64,000 nucleotides of DNA from an uncultured Oscillospiraceae bacterium (lineage in GTDB: Bacteria > Bacillota > Clostridia > Oscillospirales > Ruminococcaceae), in the NCBI GenBank assembly GCA_934454435.1, contig CAKSGA010000001.1, forward strand, positions 1 to 64,000, given 5' to 3'. Shown in pieces: positions 16,728 to 25,111 of the stretch. Position 1 is the stretch's first letter. Each line of letters opens with the position of its first letter. The translations under genes and the position numbers were made by a program. The notes beneath the pieces were generated by a model, which was not told where the DNA came from, searched no databases, and saw only the letters and a program-made list of their open reading frames with translations.

Positions 16728-19700
16728 ATGATAAAAGAAAATCAGAAACTGCTCAACCGCATGAACGTGTTCACAGATGCGGCGGCAGCCCTGGTCGCTG
16801 TCACCGCAGCTTTTCTTTTCGTGTTCGCCCTGCTGGATTTCGACCGCAACTACCCATTTACCGACTACCTGCGGCTGGCGCTGATATTCATTCCGGTACA
16901 GCTCTGCACATACGGCTGCATGGGGCTTTACGGCTCGTTCCGCAGCAAGAGCTTCGCCACGGAACTCGGCAGGCTGTTCGGCGCTTTCCTGCTGGACGGG
17001 CTCGCACTGGTTGCGCTGCTCTATGTCGTGAGGATAATCGACTTCTCACGATGGGCGCTGGCGGTGTTCCTGGCACTGGATTTCCTCATAGTCACGATAA
17101 AGCGCTTCGTGCTGAGAAAGACCCTGCGGAAATTCCGTGAAAGCGGCTACAACAGAAAGTACGTACTGATCGTGGGAAGCGGTCAGGCGGCGCAGGACTA
17201 TCTGCGGACGATAAACGACCAGAAATGGCTCGGCTATGAATGCGCAGGCTGCGTGGCGGACTCCCCGCTCGCCGGTGCAAAGCTGCTTGGCGGTATGGGC
17301 TCCCTGCTGAAAGTGCTTGAGGACCGCAGCTACGATGAAGTGGTATGCGCCCTCGGCAGCGATGAGAGCAACCAGCTTGCAGCGGCGGTGGAAGCCTGTG
17401 AGCTCACTGGAACGAAGATCTCGGTCATACCGAGTATCTACAAATATATGTCCTCCTCCCCGGCAATAGACGTTGTGGGGAATATCCCCATGATGAATAT
17501 CCGCCGGATCCCGCTTGACAACATGGGCAACGCTGCGCTGAAGCGAATGGTCGATATCGTCGGCTCGCTGGTGCTGCTGGTGCTGACCTCGCCGATAATG
17601 CTGGTGAGCATGCTGGTGATACGCCTGACCATGGGAAAGCACGTGATATTCAAGCAGCAGCGTGTGGGTCTTAACAAAAAGATATTCACCATGTACAAGC
17701 TGCGCTCCATGCGGGACAGCGACGTCAGCGACACTGCATGGTCCACTGACATCGACCCGAGGCGCACGAAGTTCGGCTCGTTCATACGAAAGTTCTCGAT
17801 AGACGAGCTCCCGCAGCTGGTGAACGTGCTTAAAGGCGACATGAGCCTTGTGGGTCCACGCCCGGAGATACCGTTCTACGTCAACGACTTCAAGGACAAG
17901 ATACCCATGTACATGATAAAGCACCAGGTAAAGCCCGGCATGACCGGTCTGGCGCAGATCAACGGCTACCGTGGCGACACCTCGATAGAAAAACGCATCG
18001 AGTTCGATGTGGAATACATAGAGAACTGGAACTTCTTCATGGATATCTCGATACTCCTGCGCACCGCATTCAGCGGGTTCATGAACAAGGAAAAGCTGTC
18101 AAGAAAGAAAAAGAACAAACCCTACAGACCGGAGAAATACAACATGAACAACAAAGCAAAAACCGACCTGATGGCGCTGGCTATGTTCCTGCCGTCCATC
18201 ATCGCACTGGCATTTATCCCGGTTATACTCAGGATAAACGCCGTGACGACCACATTCAGACAATCGTATATGTACAACGGAGGCACCGAGATCACCCAGG
18301 ACGGTTCCACCCTGTACCAGCAGATAGACATTTACTCCCAGGGCAAGGCTCTGGCGGTGGTCGTGCTGGCGATAATCATGATATTCATGGCGCTGATATG
18401 CTGTCTGTCGCTGTTCAGGCGGATAGAAAAACGTTCGCTTGTATATGTCGGCGCTTCGGTGGTATACGTCATTATGACGCTGGTTTCCGCCGCTATGTCC
18501 TCCCTGCCGGAGATAGCCTTTGCAGGCGAATACGACCGTGCTGAGGGCTTCTGGACCACGGCATGCTACTTCGTGCTGTTCCTGTTTTCAATGTATGCAT
18601 TCCGTACCTCGGGGAACTTCAAGTTCCTGATGTACGGCGTGTTCTTCTGCGTTGGCGTGAACTTTATTCTGGGCGTTTCCCAGGTGACAGGTCACAACCT
18701 GCTGCAGCAGGAATGGTTCATGAACCTCATCTCTGACAGCAGCCTGCGTGGGAACCTCTCCACAGACGGCTACTATACCGCTGAACAGCTCGCAAACGGT
18801 GCGATTTACCACAGCAACTACATGGGCAGCTTCACCGGTATGCTCGTACCCCTGCTCACTGTTATGTCGATGTATGCTGAAAACAAGCTCCAGCGCATTC
18901 TCTGCATAGTGTTCGATGCTATGGCAGTGTTCCTGCTGGTGGGCTCCGCCGCACGAAGCGGATTTGTCGCAATCGTTGCCGCACTCATCGTTGGTATCAT
19001 AGTTTTCGCACGCCAGATAGCAAAGCACTGGAAGCCCTGCGTTATCCTCGTGGCTTCGGCGGCGGTGGTATTCTTTGGTGTGAACTTCGCCCTCGGCAAC
19101 CGCCTTTTCGAGCGTATCCCCGGCATGGTCAACGAAGCCGTTGGTCTGTTCCTGCCCTCCTCTTCCGAGGACGACCTCTACTCAAAGCTCCCGCTGCGTG
19201 AGATATCCACCCCTGCAAGCGGCAAGCTGGTGCTGACCGGTCAGCAGAACACCGTGACAGTAGGCTACGACAGCGACAAGCTCGACTACACCTTCACGGA
19301 CTCTGACGGCAATGAAGTTCCCACAGTATACAAGTACACATTTGACGGCGAATATGATAAGCTCAGCATCGATGCCGATTACTCCACCAACACATTCACG
19401 ATAACCGCAGGAACACTGACAAAGGTTTTCACTCCCAACAGCGACGGTGTGCTCATTGGCGATGACGGTCTTGGAAAGACCTTCTCCGATGATGGCCTAT
19501 ATGTTATCGATGCTTCCAGCCTTGGCGTGCTTTCCGCTGACCTCGGCGGAGTTTCAGCCTACATTGAATACGATACCGACGCAGGACGTCTGTTCTTTTC
19601 TGAGGACGACGGCGAAACTCCCCTGCCCGGCATACTGACCTACTCGTTCCCCGGCGTTATCGACGATGTTTACCTGCGCACCGAGGCTTCCACACAGGGC

Positions 19701-20594
19701 AATGTGCGTGACGTTATTGCGCTCAACTTCTGGGCCAAGGAAGAAAACTCACTGTTCTTCGACCTGCTCAACCAGAAGAAGATAGAGATGATACACTACC
19801 GTACCGCAGACCCCATGCTCCCTGAAAACGCTGACCACATCGGCTTCGAGGGCAAGGAGCAGCTCGGTTCCTCCAGAGGATACATCTGGTCCAGAACGCT
19901 TCCGCTGCTGAAGAACTGCCTGATAAAGGGCTACGGCGCCGATACATTCACCTATGTGTTCCCGCAGAACGATGTGCTTGCGAAGTACTACTCCTACTCG
20001 CAGTTCAACGCCGGCTTCTACATCACTGTGGACAAGCCGCACAACATGTATCTCCAGATGTTCTACTCCAACGGACTTATCGCTCTCATTGCGTTCCTGG
20101 TGATCGTGGTATTCTACCTGGTGGACTGCTTCCGCCTGTACGCCCTGCGCAGGGAATATCGCCGTGAACAGACCATGGGCGCAGCTATCATGCTGGGCGT
20201 GGTCGGATATCTCACGGCGGGTCTGTTCAACGACTCTGTAGTTTCCGTGGCGCCTGTGTTCTGGATCCTGCTGGGGACTGGTGCGGCGCTCAACACCATA
20301 AACCGCCGCATGGACAGAAACGTTGTCATTGACGAAGAATACGCCCCGGTCGAGGAGGAGAAAATGCCTGCTCCAGAGGACAGCGAACGTGACCGCAGGG
20401 CAGCTGCAGCCGGCGAGATACTTGCAGCAGCGATCCGCACCGAACAGCAGAAGAAAGCGGAAGCGCAAAAGGAAGCTATGTCAAAGGTCAGCCGTGAAGA
20501 CGTTAATGATCTTCTGAATCGTATCCAATCCATGAGGGACAAAACGGCGAATTCTTCCGAAAAAGACACGGAGGACAGCAATGATAACAGCTGA
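16728..20594 (+). CDS. Polyprenyl-phosphate sugar transferase fused to O-antigen ligase/polymerase
   Basis: This 1288-residue protein joins two normally separate enzymes. Residues 1-470 are a WcaJ/WbaP-type initiating transferase: four membrane segments, a nucleotide-binding-like domain (VLIVGSGQAAQDYL), then the catalytic domain with KRMVDIVGS, YKLRSMRDSD, SIDELPQLVNVLKGDMSLVGPRPE (key residues only) and GMTGLAQINGYRG. Residues about 473-1288 are a Wzy/WaaL-like membrane protein with ten or more helices, a large outside loop of about 280 residues (beta-rich, around 770-1050), and the Wzy_C motif region GYGADTFTYVF with DKPHNMYLQ. Together they would start and polymerise or ligate a surface glycan. 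Met473 (18144) has GGAG 9 nt upstream, so the second half might also be made alone. No stop or frameshift separates them. The Lys/Glu-rich cytoplasmic tail overlaps the next gene by 14 nt. Confidence 0.9.
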   Translation: MIKENQKLLNRMNVFTDAAAALVAVTAAFLFVFALLDFDRNYPFTDYLRLALIFIPVQLCTYGCMGLYGSFRSKSFATELGRLFGAFLLDGLALVALLYVVRIIDFSRWALAVFLALDFLIVTIKRFVLRKTLRKFRESGYNRKYVLIVGSGQAAQDYLRTINDQKWLGYECAGCVADSPLAGAKLLGGMGSLLKVLEDRSYDEVVCALGSDESNQLAAAVEACELTGTKISVIPSIYKYMSSSPAIDVVGNIPMMNIRRIPLDNMGNAALKRMVDIVGSLVLLVLTSPIMLVSMLVIRLTMGKHVIFKQQRVGLNKKIFTMYKLRSMRDSDVSDTAWSTDIDPRRTKFGSFIRKFSIDELPQLVNVLKGDMSLVGPRPEIPFYVNDFKDKIPMYMIKHQVKPGMTGLAQINGYRGDTSIEKRIEFDVEYIENWNFFMDISILLRTAFSGFMNKEKLSRKKKNKPYRPEKYNMNNKAKTDLMALAMFLPSIIALAFIPVILRINAVTTTFRQSYMYNGGTEITQDGSTLYQQIDIYSQGKALAVVVLAIIMIFMALICCLSLFRRIEKRSLVYVGASVVYVIMTLVSAAMSSLPEIAFAGEYDRAEGFWTTACYFVLFLFSMYAFRTSGNFKFLMYGVFFCVGVNFILGVSQVTGHNLLQQEWFMNLISDSSLRGNLSTDGYYTAEQLANGAIYHSNYMGSFTGMLVPLLTVMSMYAENKLQRILCIVFDAMAVFLLVGSAARSGFVAIVAALIVGIIVFARQIAKHWKPCVILVASAAVVFFGVNFALGNRLFERIPGMVNEAVGLFLPSSSEDDLYSKLPLREISTPASGKLVLTGQQNTVTVGYDSDKLDYTFTDSDGNEVPTVYKYTFDGEYDKLSIDADYSTNTFTITAGTLTKVFTPNSDGVLIGDDGLGKTFSDDGLYVIDASSLGVLSADLGGVSAYIEYDTDAGRLFFSEDDGETPLPGILTYSFPGVIDDVYLRTEASTQGNVRDVIALNFWAKEENSLFFDLLNQKKIEMIHYRTADPMLPENADHIGFEGKEQLGSSRGYIWSRTLPLLKNCLIKGYGADTFTYVFPQNDVLAKYYSYSQFNAGFYITVDKPHNMYLQMFYSNGLIALIAFLVIVVFYLVDCFRLYALRREYRREQTMGAAIMLGVVGYLTAGLFNDSVVSVAPVFWILLGTGAALNTINRRMDRNVVIDEEYAPVEEEKMPAPEDSERDRRAAAAGEILAAAIRTEQQKKAEAQKEAMSKVSREDVNDLLNRIQSMRDKTANSSEKDTEDSNDNS

Positions 20595-21378
20595 CTTCCA
20601 CACCCACACCGACTTCTCCACCGACAGCGAACAGCCGATGGAGGGTGCCCTGGAGGCTCTGGTCAGCAAGGGAATAAAGACCGTGTGCTTCACTGAGCAT
20701 ATGGATATGGACTATCCTGGCGGAGAGTTCATTCTGGACACCGCCGCCTACCGTGAGCGACTTTTCAGCCTGCGTGAAAAATACCACGGCAGCATAGAGA
20801 TACTTTTCGGCGTGGAGCTGGGACTGATGGACTACCTGGCGCCCCGGCTGCGGGAGTATGTTTCGGCGTGGGACTTCGATTTCGTGATAGGTTCCTCGCA
20901 CCTGGTTGACGGCATTGACCCGTACTACCCCGAATACTTCGGCCGCTTCGGCGACCGGAACGGCATTCTGAGATATTTTGAGAGCATTCTGGCGAATATA
21001 CGGGCATTCGATGACTTCGATGTTTACGGTCACCTGGACTACGTGGTAAGGTACAGTCACGCCAGGACCTACGTCCCCGCAGACTATGCCGATATACTTG
21101 ACGGGATACTCAAAACGCTTGTTTCCATGGGCAAGGGCATAGAACTCAACACAGCAGGGCTCAAATACGGTCTGGGATTCGCTCACCCGCACCCCTGGCT
21201 GCTCCGGCGTTACCGGGAGCTCGGCGGGGAGATCATCACGGTGGGCTCTGACGGCCACAAGGCAGAGCACTATGCGTGGGATTTCGACAAGGTCGCCGGT
21301 ATTCTTGCGGAAGCAGGGTTCAGGTACTACACTGTGTTCCGCAAACGCAGGGCTGAGTTTGTTCCCATAATAAGGTAA
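20581..21378 (+). CDS. PHP-family histidinol-phosphatase (HisJ type)
   Basis: The 265-residue product has the PHP metal-binding signature DFHTHTDFS at the N-terminus, then CFTEHMD, GSSHLVDG and GHLDYVVRY, ending with GSDGHKAEHYAWDF. This order matches the HisJ/HisK monofunctional histidinol-phosphatases that dephosphorylate histidinol phosphate in histidine synthesis. Neighbouring surface-glycan genes raise another option, since PHP phosphatases of the CpsB type control capsule tyrosine kinases; however, no kinase is nearby and the motifs fit HisJ better. The gene starts 14 nt inside the preceding gene, so the two are translationally coupled. Confidence 0.85.
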   Translation: MITADFHTHTDFSTDSEQPMEGALEALVSKGIKTVCFTEHMDMDYPGGEFILDTAAYRERLFSLREKYHGSIEILFGVELGLMDYLAPRLREYVSAWDFDFVIGSSHLVDGIDPYYPEYFGRFGDRNGILRYFESILANIRAFDDFDVYGHLDYVVRYSHARTYVPADYADILDGILKTLVSMGKGIELNTAGLKYGLGFAHPHPWLLRRYRELGGEIITVGSDGHKAEHYAWDFDKVAGILAEAGFRYYTVFRKRRAEFVPIIR

Positions 21379-21389
21379 TATGTGCAATT

Positions 21390-21422
21390 CGCTGGAGAAG
21401 TTTGGTATGACCTTCTCCAGCG
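21390..21422 (+). terminator. Hairpin after hisJ-type gene
   Basis: Perfect 11-bp stem CGCTGGAGAAG / CTTCTCCAGCG with an 11-nt loop, 12 nt past the stop. No U-run follows; the next promoter's -35 begins 2 nt later. It may terminate weakly or insulate. Confidence 0.45.
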
Positions 21423-21423
21423 C

Positions 21424-21452
21424 TTGACTATGCCGCAGATATATGGTATAAT
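21424..21452 (+). promoter_or_regulatory. Predicted sigma-A promoter of glycosyltransferase gene
   Basis: TTGACT (21424-21429), 17-nt spacer, TATAAT (21447-21452). The transcription start would fall inside the first bases of the palindromic element at 21454, so the element would be the 5' leader of the mRNA. Confidence 0.68.
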
Positions 21453-21453
21453 T

Positions 21454-21629
21454 AAGGCAATACCGCATAATTATTGTCGTGCGATTGCGCAGTCAGATTT
21501 TTCGTCAGATTGTACAATGAGGACGACGCAAGGCTGACGCCTTGCTAGGACGAATTGTGCAAGATGACGGAAAAGATGCAAGCAAGCGTGCGGCAAAGGC
21601 GTTAGCCGTAAATTGTGCGGTGTTGCCTT
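21454..21629. repeat. Palindromic intergenic repeat element, copy 1 (MITE-like)
   Basis: A 176-bp element with terminal inverted repeats: AAGGCAATACCGCA at the left and the reverse complement TGCGGTGTTGCCTT at the right, with one mismatch. Flanking bases extend the symmetry to TTAA at both ends. Internal blocks (GTCAGATT, TTTTTCGTCAG, CAATGAGGA, GCAAGGCTGACGCCTTGC, TAGGACGAATTGTGC, ATGACGGAAAA, ATGCAAGCAAG) are shared in the same order and direction with a longer copy at 32733-32986. The centre forms a GCAAGGC/GCCTTGC hairpin, and the arms can pair into one long stem. There is no open frame of note inside, so it would be non-autonomous if mobile. Confidence 0.85.
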
Positions 21630-21657
21630 AAATTTGAGTTAACCAAAGCGAAACGTA

Positions 21658-21686
21658 ACAGGACAGGGGTGAGTTACCTGTTCTGT
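21658..21686 (+). other. Leader hairpin before glycosyltransferase gene
   Basis: Stem of 10 bp with one G-T pair, ACAGGACAGG / CCTGTTCTGT, loop 9 nt. It is not followed by U residues. It lies in the predicted leader of the glycosyltransferase gene; function unknown. Confidence 0.4.
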
Positions 21687-21741
21687 CCGATCGCCGCTTC
21701 ATCTGCAAAAATAAAAAACGGAAAGGAAGCATGATCAAATA

Positions 21742-22752
21742 ATGAAAGTGCTGCTATATTCTGAGGCTATGAACCTTGTCAGGATCTCCGGTCTGGGCAG
21801 GGCGATAATGCATCAGCAGCGTGCGTTACAGCTGAATGGTTTTGAATATACCCTGGACCCCAAAGACGACTACGATATCGTACATATAAATACCCTGGGA
21901 CTTCGCTCCCGCCACCTCGCAAAGACCGCACGAAAAGCCGGAAAGCGTGTTGTTTACCATGCTCACTCCACCGAAGAGGACTTCCGGAATTCGTTTATAT
22001 TTTCAAATGCTCTGTCCGGTTTTGTGAAGAAATGGATATGCAGCTGCTACCGTCGGGGAGATGTCATTGTAACTCCCACGGAGTACTCCAGGCGGCTGAT
22101 TCAGGGCTACGGGATAAAAAATCCCATCTACCCGGTTTCCAACGGTATTGACCTTGAAAAATATGCTCCGCAGCCCGGCGACCGTGAGGCGTTCCGCAGC
22201 AGAATGGGCTTTTCAGATACCGACAAGGTCGTTATCTCGGTAGGGCTGTACTTCGAGCGCAAGGGCATTCTTGACTTCGTACAGATGGCAAGGGACATGC
22301 CGGACTACAAGTTCGTGTGGTTCGGAAAGACCCCGCTTTACAGCGTTCCTATGAAGATACGCAGGGCGGTGCACACAAAGCTCCCGAACCTGATTTTCGC
22401 AGGATATGTACAGCCGGACGAGCTCAAACAGGCTTATGTCGGCTGTGACGCCTACATATTCCCCACCTATGAGGAAACCGAGGGCATAGTCCTGCTGGAA
22501 GCTCTGGCGGCAAAGGCGAACGTAATAATCCGTGACATTCCGGTGTTCGACTGGCTGACAGACCGGCACGACTGCTACAAGGCAAAGGACCTTGCCGATT
22601 TCGAGCGCCTGATACGCTCGACTATCTCCGGGGAGCTTCCGTCACTCAGCGAGAATGGACGTGAGGCCGTCACCGGCATGGATATAAAAAAAGTCGGCGA
22701 GCGACTGATAAGCATTTATACCGGCATGTTTGAGCAGAAACAGAACCAATAA
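21742..22752 (+). CDS. Family-4 glycosyltransferase (glycolipid-type)
   Basis: This 336-residue GT-B enzyme opens with KVLLYSEAMNLVRISGLGRA and has VYHAHSTEEDF, VSNGIDLEKY and the C-terminal EETEGIVLLEALAAKANVI, giving the E-x7-E motif of retaining GT4 enzymes. The N-terminus and short length resemble the Gram-positive glycosyl-diacylglycerol synthases that use the Lys-rich GT4 fold (CpoA/LafB-like). Transfer of glucose or galactose to a membrane lipid is therefore a reasonable inference, though a glycan chain is also possible. The mRNA carries AAGGAAGC before a three-codon ATG ATC AAA TAA at 21731, whose stop overlaps this ATG (TAATG). This micro-ORF may couple translation. Confidence 0.85.
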   Translation: MKVLLYSEAMNLVRISGLGRAIMHQQRALQLNGFEYTLDPKDDYDIVHINTLGLRSRHLAKTARKAGKRVVYHAHSTEEDFRNSFIFSNALSGFVKKWICSCYRRGDVIVTPTEYSRRLIQGYGIKNPIYPVSNGIDLEKYAPQPGDREAFRSRMGFSDTDKVVISVGLYFERKGILDFVQMARDMPDYKFVWFGKTPLYSVPMKIRRAVHTKLPNLIFAGYVQPDELKQAYVGCDAYIFPTYEETEGIVLLEALAAKANVIIRDIPVFDWLTDRHDCYKAKDLADFERLIRSTISGELPSLSENGREAVTGMDIKKVGERLISIYTGMFEQKQNQ

Positions 22753-22760
22753 ACGATCTG

Positions 22761-22785
22761 AGGCGGATATATGAGATATCCGCCT
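22761..22785 (+). terminator. Terminator of glycosyltransferase gene
   Basis: Stem AGGCGGATAT / ATATCCGCCT (10 bp, loop ATGAG), 8 nt past the stop, followed by TATATTTCG. Confidence 0.8.
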
Positions 22786-22863
22786 TATATTTCGTCGAAA
22801 TGCTGTATTTTAGGGCGCAAAATTAGCGCATCTGTAAAATTTCGGAAAAGCATTGAACTGAGG

Positions 22864-22892
22864 TTGACATCTTCATTAATTTAATATACAAT
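22864..22892 (+). promoter_or_regulatory. Consensus-like sigma-A promoter
   Basis: Perfect TTGACA (22864-22869), 17-nt spacer, TACAAT (22887-22892). It drives the conserved unknown gene at 22984 with a leader of about 85 nt that holds no obvious structure. Confidence 0.82.
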
Positions 22893-22983
22893 ATTGATAC
22901 AGGTGTGAATTCTATTCAAATCTATACACATTTTACAAAGAACCGGTAGCTTCAGGCTTTGTCCGGAAAAAGGAGGAATGAAC

Positions 22984-23553
22984 ATGGGTCTGTTTGATAA
23001 GCTTAACAGCGCAGCTCCGTTATCTGATCCGCCACAGCAGACGCAGACGGTTGGTGTGCGTACTGAAATATTCTCGTTTTCAGCGCTTCCTGAAAGCCTG
23101 ACAGAAATGCAGGCGCTCCCCGAAGCGGACCTGAGCGACCCGTTCAGGACCGCTGCACTGACCGTATGCGCACTCTGCGCATACGCCGCAGATAAGGTCA
23201 TCGGCACCGATATGCTCAACTGGCTCAGGGGTCCCCGGCCGCTCAGCGGGCAGGATTTATCATTCCTGAACGACCGGTTCCGTGGCGGAAAGATCTACGT
23301 CCCGTTCTCCTACTTCGCCGGAGCAGTCCCGGAAAACAACTATACGCCATCTCAGCCGTTCACCATTAAGGTGTGCAGCGACCACAATTCCGGCGCAGAA
23401 CAGGGCTATATGAAGCTCTTTATCCCCTCCGGCGGTGCTGACACTCCCAGGCCGATAAAGCTCCGCATGAAGGGTGATGGAAAGTGGTGTCTGTGGGAAC
23501 AGTACCTTCTTCCCGATATCCGCCAGCCGAAATCTGCCGATCTGTGGGTCTGA
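22984..23553 (+). CDS. Conserved protein of unknown function (possibly DUF6935 family)
   Basis: This 189-residue soluble protein starts MGLFDKLNS, continues with a Gln/Pro linker and then a compact domain containing ALPEADLSDPF, ALCAYAADK, WLRGPRPLSGQDLSFLNDRF, PFSYFAGA, a stretch PSQPFTIKV, and a C-terminal SGGADTPRPIKLRMKGDGKW followed by LPDIRQPKSADLW. From memory this set of motifs matches a gut-Clostridia family listed as DUF6935, but I cannot verify the number. No membrane segment or catalytic signature is visible. I chose ATG 22984, because AGGAGG at 22971-22976 is only 1 nt from the earlier ATG at 22978. It is a single-gene unit with strong promoter and terminator. Function unknown. 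Confidence 0.72.
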   Translation: MGLFDKLNSAAPLSDPPQQTQTVGVRTEIFSFSALPESLTEMQALPEADLSDPFRTAALTVCALCAYAADKVIGTDMLNWLRGPRPLSGQDLSFLNDRFRGGKIYVPFSYFAGAVPENNYTPSQPFTIKVCSDHNSGAEQGYMKLFIPSGGADTPRPIKLRMKGDGKWCLWEQYLLPDIRQPKSADLWV

Positions 23554-23567
23554 CAGCCTGAAACCAT

Positions 23568-23608
23568 AATAATAAAAGGAGCCGTATTGACACGGCTCCT
23601 TTATTATT
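23568..23608. terminator. Bidirectional terminator between convergent genes
   Basis: AATAATAAAAGGAGCCGT / ACGGCTCCTTTATTATT forms a stem with loop ATTGAC. Its GC core sits between A- and T-rich arms, so it can terminate the unknown gene (plus) and the HtrA gene (minus). Confidence 0.92.
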
Positions 23609-23615
23609 TCTATGA

Positions 23616-24962
23616 TCAGCTTCCGCTGTATTCTGACAGCTCAACTTCAAAGTCAACTGACTTCTCACGTCCTCTGCTGTCTGTTCTTGCAACGGTCACC
23701 GTAACCTTGTCGCCGGGCTTCATGTCCTTGATAATCTCGGAGACCTCGTCAACTGAACGGACCTCAGTGCCGTTTATTGCTGTGATGGTATCGCCAACTA
23801 CCAGCTCGCTCTTGGCTATCGCAAGGCTCTGGTCGATGTCAGTTACCAGCAGACCGGGAGTCATGCCCTGTATAGCTCCCAGATAGTCGCTGACCTGCAA
23901 GCAGGTTATGCCGAGTATCGGACGGCCGCTTACATAGCCCTTGGTGATAAGGTCGCTTATGACTGACTTGGCATCGTTTATCGTGATGGCAAAGCCAAGG
24001 TTCTCGGCATTGTTGTTGATCAGCTTCATGTTTACAACGCCTACGACCTCGCCGTACATGTTGAACATGCCGCCGCCGGAGTTACCGCTGTTTATCGCCG
24101 TATCAGTCTGGATAGCAGATATGCTGTTGTCATCGTAGACCTGACGGTTAAGTCCGGACACAACGCCCTTTGCTACAGAGGTTTCAAGTCCCAGCGGGTT
24201 GCCTATTACAACGACGTCATCGCCAAGGCTCAGCTTGTCGGAGTCGCCCAGCTTTGCTGCACAGAGATCCTTTGCGTCTATCTTCAGCACTGCAAGGTCT
24301 GTGTCGGTATCGGAGCCCAGGAGCTCCGCTGTGTAGCTTGTGGACACGCTGTCGCCGGTTTCAGGGTCAGTGGTATTGACGTTTACGACCAGCTTCGATA
24401 CGGGGGAATCCTCGTTTTCTGCAACGTGGGCGTTCGTGATGATGTATCCGTCAGAGGATATCACGATGCCGCTTCCTGCGCCGTAAAGAGTTTCCTGACC
24501 ACGATATGTCACATATACCTCAATGTATACGATGGAGTCCTTGACTTCCTTTACAAGATCCCTTGTATATGCGTAGGTGCCATCGCTGTTATACTCGACA
24601 TCACCGGATGTGGTGTGAGTTCCAACGCCGCTCTGGAGCGAATTCAGGACCTCTTCAGCGTCGCTGGAAAGGCTGGAGTCAGAAGCCGATACAGTGGAAG
24701 ATGCGCTCTCATCGGGAATGCTGCTGTCAGCCTCCTGTGTAACGCTGCTGCCGCCGCTCACCATTCCGAGCGCCTTGTTCGCCGCAAAAGCTCCGCCGAA
24801 ACCGGCACCGCCGCAGATAACTGCCACCGCAGCGATCAGGGCGATCACTCTGCCGGTCTTATGTGTGTTGGGCTTCTTCGGGGGCTGGGGCTCAGTCGAG
24901 AAGTTGCCCTGGTACTGTGTATTGTTCTGGCTTTCGTTCATGCCATTATTATAGTCAAACAT
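23616..24962 (-). CDS. htrA: HtrA/DegP-type serine protease (S1C) with PDZ domain
   Basis: This 448-residue envelope protease degrades or refolds damaged exported proteins. It has a cytoplasmic N-terminus of about 36 residues, a membrane anchor at about 38-60, a Ser/Asp-rich linker, a trypsin-like domain and one PDZ domain (about 340-430). The triad is His179 (TNAHV), Asp222 (DTDTDLAVL) and Ser295 (NSGNSGGG). The PDZ region has GITCLQVSDYLG and VVGDTITAINGTEV. I use ATG 24962; the in-frame ATG at 24968 is only 3 nt from AAAGGA. The gene is downstream of the SCIFF maturase on the same strand but has its own likely promoter, so a functional link is not shown. Confidence 0.95.
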   Translation of the reverse strand: MFDYNNGMNESQNNTQYQGNFSTEPQPPKKPNTHKTGRVIALIAAVAVICGGAGFGGAFAANKALGMVSGGSSVTQEADSSIPDESASSTVSASDSSLSSDAEEVLNSLQSGVGTHTTSGDVEYNSDGTYAYTRDLVKEVKDSIVYIEVYVTYRGQETLYGAGSGIVISSDGYIITNAHVAENEDSPVSKLVVNVNTTDPETGDSVSTSYTAELLGSDTDTDLAVLKIDAKDLCAAKLGDSDKLSLGDDVVVIGNPLGLETSVAKGVVSGLNRQVYDDNSISAIQTDTAINSGNSGGGMFNMYGEVVGVVNMKLINNNAENLGFAITINDAKSVISDLITKGYVSGRPILGITCLQVSDYLGAIQGMTPGLLVTDIDQSLAIAKSELVVGDTITAINGTEVRSVDEVSEIIKDMKPGDKVTVTVARTDSRGREKSVDFEVELSEYSGS

Positions 24963-25025
24963 GATCATTCGTCCTTTCTCCGGTCATCGGTACTGTCCGG
25001 TTCCCGTTTCCCTTATCGTGTCTTT

Positions 25026-25052
25026 AGTATAGCAATCCATTGTGTACATCAG
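25026..25052 (-). promoter_or_regulatory. Possible extended -10 promoter of htrA
   Basis: Minus strand TGCTATACT gives an extended -10 (TATACT at 25031-25026), with no good -35 at the usual spacing. It would give a leader of about 60 nt before htrA. Confidence 0.45.
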
Positions 25053-25111
25053 GTGAAACAAATTTGAACAAACAATTAAATCACGCTGAACTATTTTAAC
25101 CGTTCCTGCGA

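Noticed and set aside
20000-20594. Separate small gene at the end of the Wzy fusion
   Set aside because: The Lys/Glu-rich tail is in frame with the membrane domain and has no own start signal.
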